A stretch of 64,000 nucleotides of DNA from Platanthera guangdongensis (taxonomy: Eukaryota; Streptophyta; Magnoliopsida; Asparagales; Orchidaceae), in contig CM077151.1 of NCBI GenBank assembly GCA_039583875.1, positions 114,842,609-114,906,608 of the forward strand, in the 5' to 3' direction. Positions within the stretch are counted from its first letter, which is position 1, and each line of letters opens with the position of its first letter. The translations under genes and the position numbers were made by a program. The notes under the pieces were generated by a model. That model was not told the DNA's origin. It saw nothing but the letters and a program-made list of their open reading frames with translations, and ran no database searches. Shown in pieces: positions 43,713 through 54,754 of this stretch.

Positions 43713-46700
43713 GCTTTGTGTTAATCTTTGGGTTTCCGGCGAGAGCCCTTTTTGATACGGGGGCATCACATTCCTTCTTGTCTGAAAAGTTTATATCGCG
43801 CATCGGAGTTCCGTTCTCGATGGCAGAAAACAAGTTGGATGTGTTGTTGCCTAATGGGTGCTCAATGCGTGCGGATAGGATTTGTGTTGTGAAGATTCAG
43901 ATTGGAGACCGGGAGTTTGATTTGCGGGCGTTGGTTCTACCATTAGTGGAGTTCGACGTAATTTTCGGTATGGATTGGCTCTCGGAGCAGATTGCATGTA
44001 TTGATTGCAACCGTAAAGAAGTCAAGTTGGGTCTGGACACTGGTGTAGAGGCTACTTTTGCGGGCATGAAGGGGTCAGGGAAAGTTCTGATATCGGCCCT
44101 TCAGGCGTTTAAGGCAGTTCGGTCTGGGGCAGAACTGTATGTCACTCTAGTGCAGACTTCGACGCCTAAACCAAGTGTGGGCAACATCCCAGTTGTGTCC
44201 GAGTATCCTGATGTGTTTCCAGATGATCTCCCAGGAGCCCCTCCTCAGCGGGAGATAGACTTTACTATAGAGCTGGTACCGGGTGCCAAACCGGTGTCAC
44301 GCTCCCCCTATCGGATAGCCCCAAGAGAAATGGCAGAGTTGAAGGTGCAACTGCAGGAGTTGCTAGAGCAAGGTTATGTGCGTCCAAGTTCGTCGCCTTG
44401 GAGCGCACCAGTTCTCTTTGTTAAGAAGAAAGATGGGAGCTTGCGGCTTTGTATCGATTATCGGTAATTGAACAAACTTACGGAGAAGAACAAATATCCA
44501 ATCCCGAGGATTGACGATCTATTTGATCAGTTGGTTGGGTCAACTGTATATTCGAAGTTAGATTTGAAGTCCGGTTATTATCAGTTGAGGATAAGGGAGA
44601 GCGACATTCCAAAGACAGCATTCAGTACGCGGTTTGGGCATTTTGAGTTCACAGTCATGCCGTTTGGGTTGACGAATGCTCCATCCGTGTTTATGGATCT
44701 GATGAATAGGACGTTCAGAGAATACTTGGATCAGTTTGTGATAGTATTCATCGATGATATCCTGGTGTATTCGCGGTGCGAGGAGGATCATTACAAGCAT
44801 TTACACATGGTGTTGGAGACATTGAGGAAAAGTCAGTTGTATGCAAAGTTCTCCAAGTGTGAGTTCTGGTTATCCTCGATAGCGTTCCTTGGTCATGTTG
44901 TCAGTGGAGAAGGAATAGCTGTGGATCCGGCGAAGATAGTGGCGATACGGGAGTGGCCTACTTTGACTACAGTGGCAGAGGTCCGGAGTTTTCTGGGGCT
45001 TGCTGGCTACTACAGGCGCTTCGTAGAGAACTTCTCGCGGATAGCACTACCACTCACGACGTTGACAAGGAAGGATCAGAAGTTTGTGTGGTCTTCGGAG
45101 TGCGAACAGGCTTTTGTAGAGTTGAAGAGGCGGTTAACCACGGCGCCTATTTTATGTTCGCCAAGTGGAACCGAAGGGTTCGAGATTTATAGTGATGCTT
45201 CAGGCAGTGGTTTGGGCTGTGTTCTGCTACAGCATGGGAGAGTGATAGCTTATGGTTCACGACAATTGAAGGTTCACGAGAGGAATTATCCGGTCCACGA
45301 CTTAGAGTTAGCGGCCGTGATTTTTGCTCTAAAGCTTTGGAGGCACTATCTGTACGGTGTGAAGGTAGATATTTACACCGATCATAAGAGTTTGAAGTAC
45401 CTATTGGATCAAAAAGATCTGAACATGAGGCAGAGGAGGTGGATGGAGTTCTTAGGGGACTACACCTTCAAGATACACTATGTGCCTGGGAAGGGAAATG
45501 TAGTGGCGGATGCGTTGAGTCGTAAGATTCCCGCACAAGCCAACTGGTTATCAGTGCATGATAAGAGATTGGTCCAAGAGTTGGAGGCATTGGAGATATC
45601 TTGCGTTGACAAGCAGTCTAGTGCCGAGGCGAAACTGTTTTGGACAGAGGTGCAGTGTGACCTAGCGGATAGAGTTCGGCGGGCTTTGGTTCAGGATAGC
45701 AGCATGAAGCAAATCCTAGATGGATCTTTGGATGGGTCAAATTCCCAGTTTGTGGTTGAAGATGGGTTGCTAAGGAAGGACGGTCGTCTATGCGTTCCTA
45801 GTGCGGATAATATTCGGGAGGAGTTGATGTATGAGGCTCATCATACCAAATACTCAATCCACCCGGGAAGCACGAAGATGTATAGAGACATGAAGAAATT
45901 ATTCTGGTGGCCGGGTTTGAAGAAGGATGTGGCGCTTTATGTGGCCAAGTGCCGTACTTGTGCATTAGTGAAGGCGGAATGCCAGAAGCCCGGAGGTTTC
46001 TTGAAATCACTTCCTATCCCAGAATGGAAGTTTGACGACATATCTATGGATTTTGTGCACGGTTTGCCGAAGTCGCAGAAAGGAAATGACGCCATTTGGG
46101 TGGTCGTTGATAGATTGACAAAGGTGTCGCACTTTGTCCCAGTGAGAAAGGAGGATCCAGTGGAAAAGTTAGCCAAACTCTACGTGGATAATATTGTACG
46201 ACTGCATGGTGTGCCTCGCAGTATTGTTAGTGATCGTGATGGACGCTTCACGTCAAATGACTGGAGGTTGGTGCATGGTCTGTTGGGTACTAAGCTAAAG
46301 TTCAGCACAGCCTTTCACCCGCAGACAGATGGCCAAACCGAGAGAGTCAACAGAACTATGGAGGACATGCTTCGCATGTGCGTCCTAGATTTCGGGAAGC
46401 ATTGGGAGGATCACCTGTACATGGTGGAGTTTGCGTACAACAATAGCTTTCAGGCAAGTATTGGAATGGCGCCTTTTGAAGCTTTGTATGGGAGGAAGTG
46501 CCGTACGCCGTTGTCTTGGTTGGAGGCAGGCGAATCAAAGTTGTATAAACGTCAAGCGGTGGAAGATGCCACTTCAATGATACGGACAATTCAAGAAAGG
46601 CTGAAGATTGCTCAGGATAGACAGTCAAAGTACTACAATGCCAAACATAGAAATGTAGAGTTCAACGTTGGCGACATGGTGTATTTAAAAATCAAGCCGT

Positions 46701-47098
46701 TCAAGGGTGTATCGCGGGTTCGACGCTTGAAGAAGCTGAGTCCGAGATACCTTGGACCATTTGAAATCCTGGAGCGTGTTGGCGAGGCGGCGTATAGATT
46801 AAAGCTGTCGACGGAGTTGAGTGGGCTGCATGATGTATTCCACGTATCAGTGTTGCGTAAGGCAGTTCAGGAGGCTTCGCAGATCAGTGCAGACGATCAG
46901 TTACCGGTTGATTATGAGTTAACAACAAGGGTCAGACCAGTACGAATTGAAGATGTTGCAGTCAAACGACTCCGCAACAAGGAGGTCAGAATGGTTAAAG
47001 TCCGTTGGGATAATTGCGGACGTGAGGAGCTTTCTTGGGAGCGAGAGCAAGCTATGTTGGAGGAATACCCCGAGTTATTCCACTCAGGTATCATTTAG
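43713..47098 (+). pseudogene. TEK-B pol: protease, RT, RNase H, integrase, chromodomain (one nonsense codon)
   Basis: Protease [12 protein letters not shown] (43750); RT with [16 protein letters not shown], then TAA at 44465-44467 where TEK-A has Glu, followed by [33 protein letters not shown] and catalytic FIDD at 44747-44758; RNase [14 protein letters not shown] (45180), TDHKSLKYL and ADALSR; integrase zinc region [11 protein letters not shown]...CRTC (45840-45965), core [16 protein letters not shown] and E of TDGQTERVN (46045-46350); [13 protein letters not shown]; chromodomain with [18 protein letters not shown] (46990-47050), which in chromoviruses guides insertion into heterochromatin. 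The stop falls within RT, so this copy cannot make a full Pol unless read through. Confidence 0.93.
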
Positions 47099-47138
47099 CT
47101 TTTGTGTACCTTTGCTTAATTTCGGGACGAAATTCCTT

Positions 47139-47150
47139 AAGTGGGGGAGA
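47139..47150 (+). other. TEK-B polypurine tract
   Basis: AAGTGGGGGAGA immediately before TT and the 3' LTR. Confidence 0.85.
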
Positions 47151-47152
47151 TT

Positions 47153-49125
47153 TGTAACGCCCCGAATTTTGTGTGCGAGTCGGTCGGGAAAAAAAAGAGT
47201 TTTGGTGCCTGTAGGGGTACACGGCCTAGGACACGGGCGTGTCCAAGGCCGTGTCTGGCTGGTGATTTTTTGGTCGTTTCCAACCCGAGAAGGACACGTC
47301 CAGAAACACGGCCGGATGACACGGGCGTGTCATCCGACACGGGCGTGTGCCAACCCGTGTCCCTACCCGTGTCCTGAGGGGTCGTGTCCGTTGCCGTGGC
47401 GGTTATGCGTGACACGCCCTCGAACACGGGCGTGTCGAGGAACCCGACACGGGCGTGTCAGGTCAGACACGGGCGTGTCTTGGCCCGTGTGCGGTTCTCA
47501 GTTCGACGATCGTGCCTGGATCGAGGCACACGGCCTTGGACACGGCCGTGTGCCAAGCCGTGTGCGGCCCAGGTCAGGGGAATTTTGTGCAGATCCGAGC
47601 CATTCGTTTTCTTTAATTAGGATCCAATGGCCCAGATGAGATCCTGCTCTGTTAAGGCCGGGAATAGGAAGTTATTCCCTCATTTTCTCTCCAAAGTTCT
47701 TCCCTTCCAAAGTGAGAGAGGAGAGGAAGAAGAAGGAGGTTTCCGGCCGCCGGCGGAGCATCGGAGCGCCATTTCGAAATCGGAGAGCGGGTCCGTGGAG
47801 GGAAGGTCATTGCGAAGAGTTTTAACCGCGTAGTTTTTCCATGGCGCCAAAACGGACTACAAGGGTAACGATTCTCAACTCGAGCGCTTGAATCTCTTTC
47901 TTTCTGCATAAGGAATCCCGCTCCCGCGAGTATGCGGTGAGTGCGTGGTGTTCCTTGGGGTTGACGGGAATAGTCCCCCTTGTGTTGCATGTAGAGCCCG
48001 GAATCGTAAGTACGGGCATAGGCATTGTGTGTGAAGCCTACCCGGACGTGTTTTGTCTGGATCGGTGATGTTGCATTTGATATGGTTTTGCCGGAGAAGA
48101 CTCCGTGCTTTGGATTTTTCGGGTTTCTACGCGGTAGATTGCAGCAGGGATCCTTGAAGGTTAGCTTCAAGGCACACCCGGAAAACTGAGCGGAAACGTG
48201 TTCTGCTAACTTGGCGGTCTGGGAACCGGCCTTGATCATAACCGGGTTATGAGATTGTTTTGGGAAATTTGGGATCTGAGAGAAGCTTGGCCCGCGCAAA
48301 GTTCCTTAAATTGGACATGCGGCGTGAGCAACGGGCAAGTGGAATTGGACCTAGGCTATGTGGTTCGGTGCGAGAGACCCGAAGACGGGGACTGGCCGTT
48401 GGCATAGTCGGAGCCTTAGACGGTGGTCAGAAAGGCTAAATGCTCACATGTTGTTGCCATCCTAGGGATGGTGGTGAATGCACTGATTTGTCAGGGTTCA
48501 CCATGAATGTGCCCTGAGTGCACGGGGTGTTTGGCCGTGCGAGCCTACACCTGTGGCGAATTATAATTGCGCTATATATATATTGTTGGCTAATGCTTTG
48601 CAGGGAAAGAGCACCGCCGTCCCGAGTAAGGGGCGGGGTCGTTATAATTTGGTCGGCTTTTAGCTGACCGTTGCTTTATTTGCCACCGTGCGGTGGTATG
48701 TGCTTGCAGGTGCTGCGGAGCCGAGCGCCAAATAGCGGGCTGGAGCCCATGTTGCTGTGCTGGCCCTAGAAGGCCGTAGAATAGTTGTTTTTACATTTCT
48801 CATGTGTGGCCGGCCTGCGAGCCGATGTATGTAAGACATGTTATATTTATGAACATTTGTAAGGCCATAAGGCCATGTACCTGTTTCAGTGTATTTGGGG
48901 TTCGTTCTTGTAGTTGTAAATGTGGACATTCATATTTGATGGATTTAAGTTTGGGTTCTTCAACTTTAAAATCTTCCGCTAGAATGCTCTGTGTTTAGGA
49001 CGTGTAGTATTAATTGGTTGGTTTGATTTATTCATTTAGTAACCCTTCCGACTGTCTGTGGTATATGGCGTCGGGTTCCAGCTGGACCTTCTGTTATATG
49101 CCATGCGACGGATGGGGGTGTTACA
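47153..49125 (+). repeat. TEK-B 3' LTR
   Basis: 1973 bp. Carries the same first exon (47841-47864) and GTAACG donor; here the donor faces flanking DNA instead of gag. Confidence 0.95.
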
Positions 49126-49130
49126 GAAGG
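49126..49130. other. Target-site duplication of TEK-B, right copy (GAAGG)
   Basis: Matches 40291-40295. Confidence 0.95.
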
Positions 49131-49504
49131 CATGACTTGATGAGCAGTTACTGCGCACTACTGCTACTACTCAGCGACAGCTCGAGGATGGATTTCAGTT
49201 TGCTTCCGCTTAGATGTTGTGATTTGTGAGAGAGAGGCCATTTGTATTTGACATGTACCAGGCTTGAGCCCATTTTCTACTCTCCTTCATATTTGGTACA
49301 CATTGTGTACTATTGTTCTTATATATATATGTGACTTTTATGGACTTGACTATATTTGTCTTGTATTACTTACTTTTACTTCTTGATGATCATCAATGCC
49401 GGCAGAATCGACGTTTTATAATGGCGACCCTCTCGAGTGTCGGTGCCACCGCAAAATGTCGATTCTGGGCGTAAGACCCGGCTGCGTAAAAGACACTAAA
49501 TGAG
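49131..49504. other. Non-coding repeat, right half of the TEK-B target
   Basis: Continuation of 39232-40295, with a short TA run near 49320. No gene seen. Confidence 0.4.
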
Positions 49505-50300
49505 GTCTTACATTTTCTTCTTACTCTTCTTTTGCAGAGATTAGTAGGTATTTGTGAGTTCTCTTCAGGCACTTGCATTCTATTTTTTTCATATCTGCTT
49601 CTTACTCTTCTTTTGTAGAGATTAACAGGTATTTGTGAATTCCCTTCAGGTAATCGCATTCTATTTTTCTTTCATATCTGCTTATTACTCTTCTTTTGCA
49701 GAGATTAGCAGGAATTTGCGAGTACTCTTCAGGTACCCGTATTCTACTTTTCTTTCATATCTGCTTCTATCTCTTCTTTTGCAGATATTACCAGGTAATT
49801 GCGAGTTCTCTTCAGGAACTCATATTCTATTTTTTCATATCTGATTCTTACACTTCTTTTGCAGAGATTAGCAGGTATTTGCAAGTTCCTATCAGGGTCC
49901 TGCTTTTTTTTCTTTCATATCTACTTCATAATATTCTTTTGCAGAGATTAGCAGGTATTTGCATGTTTTATTCAGGTACTCGCATTCTATTTTTTAATAT
50001 TAGTTTCTTATACTTCTTTTGCAGAGATTAGCAGGTATTTTCGAGTTCCCTTTAGGTACTCGCATTCTATTTTTCTTTCATATCTGCTTTTTACTCTTCT
50101 TTGGCAGGGTTTAGCAGGTACTTGCGCATTTCCGTTAGGTACTTGCAAGTTACTTTTTATTCAATACCTGCTCTTATATTTGTTTTACAGAGCTTAGTGG
50201 AGGATGACCAAAAGTATTCTTCACTCTGTGGGAAATATTCAGGTACACGCATAGTGCACATTTATTACTTACTCTGACTCTTCTCATTTGCAGAGGAAAA
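49505..50300. repeat. Satellite block 1 (about 83-bp monomer, 9-10 copies)
   Basis: Monomer core CTTTTGCAGAGATTAGCAGG, a variable TATTTGCGAGTT, CTTCAGGTACTCGC, then a T-rich spacer with TTTCATATCTGCTTCTTAC. Copies start near 49535, 49615, 49700, 49780, 49860, 49945 and 50025. Related to block 2 by the AGATTAGCAGG...TTCAGGTACTCG core but with a different spacer. Confidence 0.88.
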
Positions 50301-51660
50301 AGTAAGTACATTCAGACTCTTTAGGGAGAGACGTCAGGTTCTATATCTCTCCCGCTATCTTTTGTTTTTCTACGTATTCCTTGAGGAGAGAATCGCAATT
50401 TCGAGGGTTATTTCTACATTTTTGAAGTTTCCTCCAAACTTTAAAAAGAGCAAAGATTTTGTTGACCCAGAAATCCACGATCCTCTCCAAGATGGCTAGC
50501 TTGCAATATACGGACTACTCTATCTCATCTGGGGGGTGGTTCGCCACTTATTTTCTAGCTAAACCATGCCGATAGACTTTTCTATCCGCGTGGCTAGACT
50601 AGTCGCCCAGTAGTCGCCAGCTCTGTGATGGCGCAGACTGCTTCCCAGTTCGCACAATCAGGTTGCGCGGCTTGTCGGGCGGGTAGCAGTCTCTTATCCA
50701 GCCAACCGCTAGAAATCGGACTCTCCTCCCGACCGCCACAAGCAAGAACCCGCATAGATTCAAGACTATTTCATATCCCTCCTATGACAGGCAGCCTCGC
50801 ATTAGAGTCCGAGGTGACCTTGTCATCAGACCGCTTGGCAGTGGATGCACCCAAGCTTGGGGCGGACTTAATCTTTGTCCGCCTAATGGCGGCAGATTCG
50901 ATCTCAGTCCGCCAATAGGTGAAGGATGAATAATTCGCCAGCAAGTGACAAACTTGCTTCCCGTAGCAGCCTGCCATCTCCTTATCAGTCCGCACAATAT
51001 GGTGCAGACTCAACTTCAGTCCACCAGTAGGTGGTGTGATTCTTCTTCCCTGCAGTAAGAAATCTCCTCATTTCGCACAGCATGGCGGGAGCTCGCTCGC
51101 AGCTCGCCCAAACCATCAGGGGTTACGTCATTAAGTCCAGATATGGGAGTCACCTCCTCGAGCCTATAAATAGCCCTGCATACCTCTCATTTGAAGGAGA
51201 ACGATCGGGGAGCAACAAGGACATTCGACACTGTAGATACATTTTTCCTTTACGCCTACAATATTTGCGGACTGGATCAAGAAAGTCTACGCCACCTTAG
51301 TGGCTATACCTTGCGGTATGGCGTCTTAGCTCTGGTAAGCACCCCAACAACCCAGTTCGTGTGGTCTCAGCAGCTAACCTGGGCAGGTAGGCCTATCAGT
51401 CTTGTTAGACAGTCATAGCGTCAGCAACCTTCTCAGTCAGACCGCTCTATTAGGCAGCCTGGAGTAGCGAGGTGTAGGGCAAGACAGTCCGCGCGGCCTG
51501 ACGACCTGAGTCAACAGTTCGCGCGGTCTCGGCGACTTCTCTTTCTAGCCACCAGCATCTCTCTGGTACTCTTTGTTTTTTCATGTAAAGGAGATAGCTC
51601 AAGCTGCAACACAAGCTTTGTAATCAAAGGAAATCCCGCCGCAAGAGTGGCCTTTTAGTC
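50301..51660 (+). other. LTR-like promoter region, Tat-like in style
   Basis: GC-richer insert in the satellite. TATAAATA at 51165-51172, preceded by repeated CAGTCCGC(C/A) and GGTGG motifs. A possible LTR start is TGTTGACCCAG at 50460 and a possible end CCCCAACA at 51349 (890 bp), but no matching target duplication is present, so the boundaries are tentative. No coding region. Confidence 0.4.
51165..51172 (+). promoter_or_regulatory. TATA box in the LTR-like insert
   Basis: CCTATAAATAGCCCTG, a strong core-promoter match. Confidence 0.5.
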
Positions 51661-52900
51661 ATGGTGGGTGAACTCTATTGTTGTCGCTGCAAGTGGCCTC
51701 TCTTTTTCTCTTCTCCCTTCTCTCGGCCTCAACCTCAATCCTAACCTTCAAAGTAATCGGCTATTCGACAGTCCTCATCACCTCCCATACCCCCGCATCC
51801 CGGATCGAACGACTACACCTCTTGAGCTCACGGAGTGGCGCATTTTTCCCATCAACAACAAGCTTATTTTGATTCCTCAATGCAAAAAGTTTTTAAAAAG
51901 GTCAAGTAGATGGAGAAAGATCTGATCAACAGCCTTGCAGCTTTCAAGGTGTGTTTTGACAAGATAGATGTAAGGTTGGACTCAAGGTTTGACTAAGGTC
52001 GTACAACTCTCATTCATAATAAGGCCAGACTAAAGAGTTGTGTAGAAGTTCTTCAAAATGTTTATAAGAACTTTGTAACCAAGATAAATGCTCACAATCG
52101 ATCGATGGCTCATTTTAATAAGACAATGGAATCCTACGCAAATGTTGCAGCAGAAGAAGTCATAAAGGGGGACGACGCCATTCTAGCTACGGTAGAAACT
52201 AAGTTGGAAGCCAGGGTGGATGCAGTTGAGGCTGCCATGTTAGAAACTTTTAAAGGAGTCATTGATTACAGCTTTGACAACTTTTCTTTGCTACATAATG
52301 AGATATTAGGTAGTCCAGGAGAAGAATTTCAAGTACCTATTGTGGCTGCACATGTTAAGTTCATCTTGCTAAGGATTACTCTCAATATTGGACAGACACA
52401 CATGATCTCTCTTAGGACAGATCTACTGCTACTGCAGGGTTCCAAGATGTTCATGTGGTCGAAGATATCCCCGCTCCAGTCTACAAGAGAAGAAATTATG
52501 GTGAAGGCCATTCTGCAATAAGGTCAGAACCTGCCAGACAACTGCCAGTCAGAGACAGAGAGGTGGCTGAGGTGTGGTGTACTTTTTCAAGATGAATTAT
52601 CTTAGACTCCTTCACCATGGTCGATAATGGAGGGGAAGGACAATGGAAGCTGTACGAGAGGGATGATTGACAAAAGTATGAATTGCCATGTGCTAAGACA
52701 ATGATTCACTTCAGTAACCACAAGCATAATGATCCAACTGCAACTCCATCCCCTCCAAGATATTATTCAAAGCTTGAGGCTTATTTTGTTAGCCAGCATC
52801 AGAAGAGCAAGGACAGGCAGGGCTGACAGTTGTTTATTCTGTTTTTATTATTTTGTGTGTAGTTGTGCTTGTCCCCGCGTGCTAAACTAAAAACTCTTAT

Positions 52901-52936
<36 letters not shown>

Positions 52937-53067
52937 AATTTGTTGACTTGAATGTCCTCTTTGTTTAAATTTTCTTTAACTCGTATATCTTGTCATTTTA
53001 TGTTTTATTATTGTTGCGCAATTCACCTTAGCTTATAGCATTTTGACATCTTCAAATTGGGAGAGAT
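51661..53067 (+). pseudogene. SIRE-B: 3' internal fragment with coiled-coil ORF remnant
   Basis: Frame pieces DLINSLAAFKVCFDKIDVRLDSRFD (near 51925-51990) and MESYANVAAEEVIKGDDAILATVETKLEARVDAVEAAM (52125-52240) look like an extended helical, coiled-coil protein. It sits between the truncation point and a SIRE-type 3' LTR, the position of the SIRE downstream ORF, and is broken by stops. The element lacks gag-pol and its 5' LTR here. Ends with AAATTGGGAGAGA, the polypurine tract. Confidence 0.5.
52903..52934. repeat. (AT)16 microsatellite
   Basis: Perfect alternating AT tract in the SIRE-B 3' region. Confidence 0.9.
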
Positions 53068-54754
53068 TGTTGTGTATTGTATCCATAATAACCCTGATTT
53101 GATGAAGGGTACAATTAAGTTAAGATGAATTGTGATTGTATTTGATATTGTGTTTTTTGTTATGTACTTGCAGGTTTACATTACCAAGTACACACCAATG
53201 TCAGGTTACAGTGAATCAGTAAACACAGGACTATACAATGTAATCCTTCATTGTGTAGGCCAATGTGTTGACTCCGTGTAATCTCTCTATTTGGGTGTAC
53301 TTCTATATCAGGTGCATGAGAAAGATCAAGGAAAAAGAAGAAGTTTAATTCAGGAGAACAGAGATTTCACAAAAGTAAAATTTGTCGAGTATTATATGGG
53401 ATATTTGTTAAATTCATCAAGTATACTCGTTGATACTCGTCGAATTCGTCATATATACCTACTAGCACTTGTCAAATTCATAATATGTACTTATGGTAGA
53501 ATTTCTGAATAGTTGAAAAACTAGTAAAGTAAAATTCGTCGAGTATAATCAGTATACTCGTCAAATTAGTCGAATGTATCCTACGATACTCGCCAAATTC
53601 ATTGAATGTACATGACGATGCACGCTGAATTCGTCGAATCATCTTGACACTACTTCTATGGATTTTCTTAAGGCAAAGGTGTCGAATGTGTCGAGTGGTC
53701 TAAACGATACTCGTCGAATTCGTCGAGTATACTAGCTGATACTCATCAAATTTGTCGAGTATGTCTTCTATCTGGCATCAAGTGGCAAGTTGGTTCGAGC
53801 AAAATTTCTCCAAGTAAATTTCGTTGAATATGACTACATAGTTCGACAAGTATACTCATCTATCCTTGACAACACTCGACAATACTCGATGAAATTGACG
53901 TAGGTGAATTAGGTGAATTTTCTTCTTATTTTTAAAATATGGCGGCTCGGCTTAGACGATACGCCATGTACAATAATTACGGAGGTCCCGACTTGGAAAT
54001 TCTTTGGTAGTCGTTATAATTCAAGACTCCTATATATACTCAGGGTAGATTTTCCATCTTGTCGAATCGTGCTAAAACCTTCCAAGAAAGATTCCGTATG
54101 CATCGTCCCCGTCATCACTGAACCCTAGTTGCAAAATCCCGATCGGCCCATGATAGCAAGTGTGATTTGTTCATTCTCAACGGATTCGACTTGATCATTG
54201 CTTGCTAAAGATTAATATATTCCAGATCTAGTTGATTTGTGATTCAAGATCAACGTCTTGAAGGATGATTTGCTGTGTTCTTATAAATATTCAAGATCAA
54301 CCATTTTCAAAGAACAACAGATTGAAGATCTTAGATATTGTCAAGATTTTGTAATATTGTTGTGTAATATTCTTTTACATTTGTAAGATGTTTTATCTCC
54401 GAGTGGTAGATCCGTTTGTGGATCAACTCATAGATCTGTTTTCGGATTGAGTTGTGGGAGAGGTTGTTCACGGATTAGTAGGATCGTCATCTCTGAGTTG
54501 TAACAGTTGTGGATCTGAGGTATGAGATTTGTTGAAATCTGTGAAAGGTGAAGTAGCCAAATCAAGCCCTTTGTGGTAGATAGGCGAAGCGGGACAGTGG
54601 GCATACCCAATATGGGGAACCATTATAGATCTCTATTTTTTGTGTGCTTGCAATTTATAAGTAATTGTAATTCCACGAAAAGACTCAGACATCACCTATT
54701 CACCCCCCCCCCCCACCCCCTCTTGGCGATTTATGTAGACGCTAGATACTTTCA
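53068..54754 (+). repeat. SIRE-B LTR (3')
   Basis: 1687 bp, TGTTGTGTATTG to ATACTTTCA, preceded by a polypurine tract. Contains a dense TCGTCGA(A)/ACTCGTCGAATTCGTC array (53380-53890), TATATATA at 54030, and GGGGAACCATTATAGA near 54614, as in SIRE-A. Its right end abuts satellite block 2 directly. Confidence 0.8.

Larger units (their letters stand above)
40296..49125 (+). mobile_element. TEK-B: complete, young Tekay-type chromovirus
   Basis: 8830 bp, plus strand, flanked by GAAGG. Both LTRs are 1973 bp; I spotted seven substitutions and four single-base indels between them by eye. Internal domains: gag, protease, RT, RNase H, integrase, chromodomain. Only one nonsense codon (TAA, 44465-44467) is seen in pol. 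Proteins are strongly similar to TEK-A but the LTR bodies differ, so the two are separate families of one lineage. Youngest insertion in the window by LTR similarity. Confidence 0.96.

Noticed and set aside
50460..51349. Solo LTR with exact boundaries
   Set aside because: TG...CA-like ends and a TATA box exist, but the five flanking bases do not match; kept only as a tentative LTR-like region.
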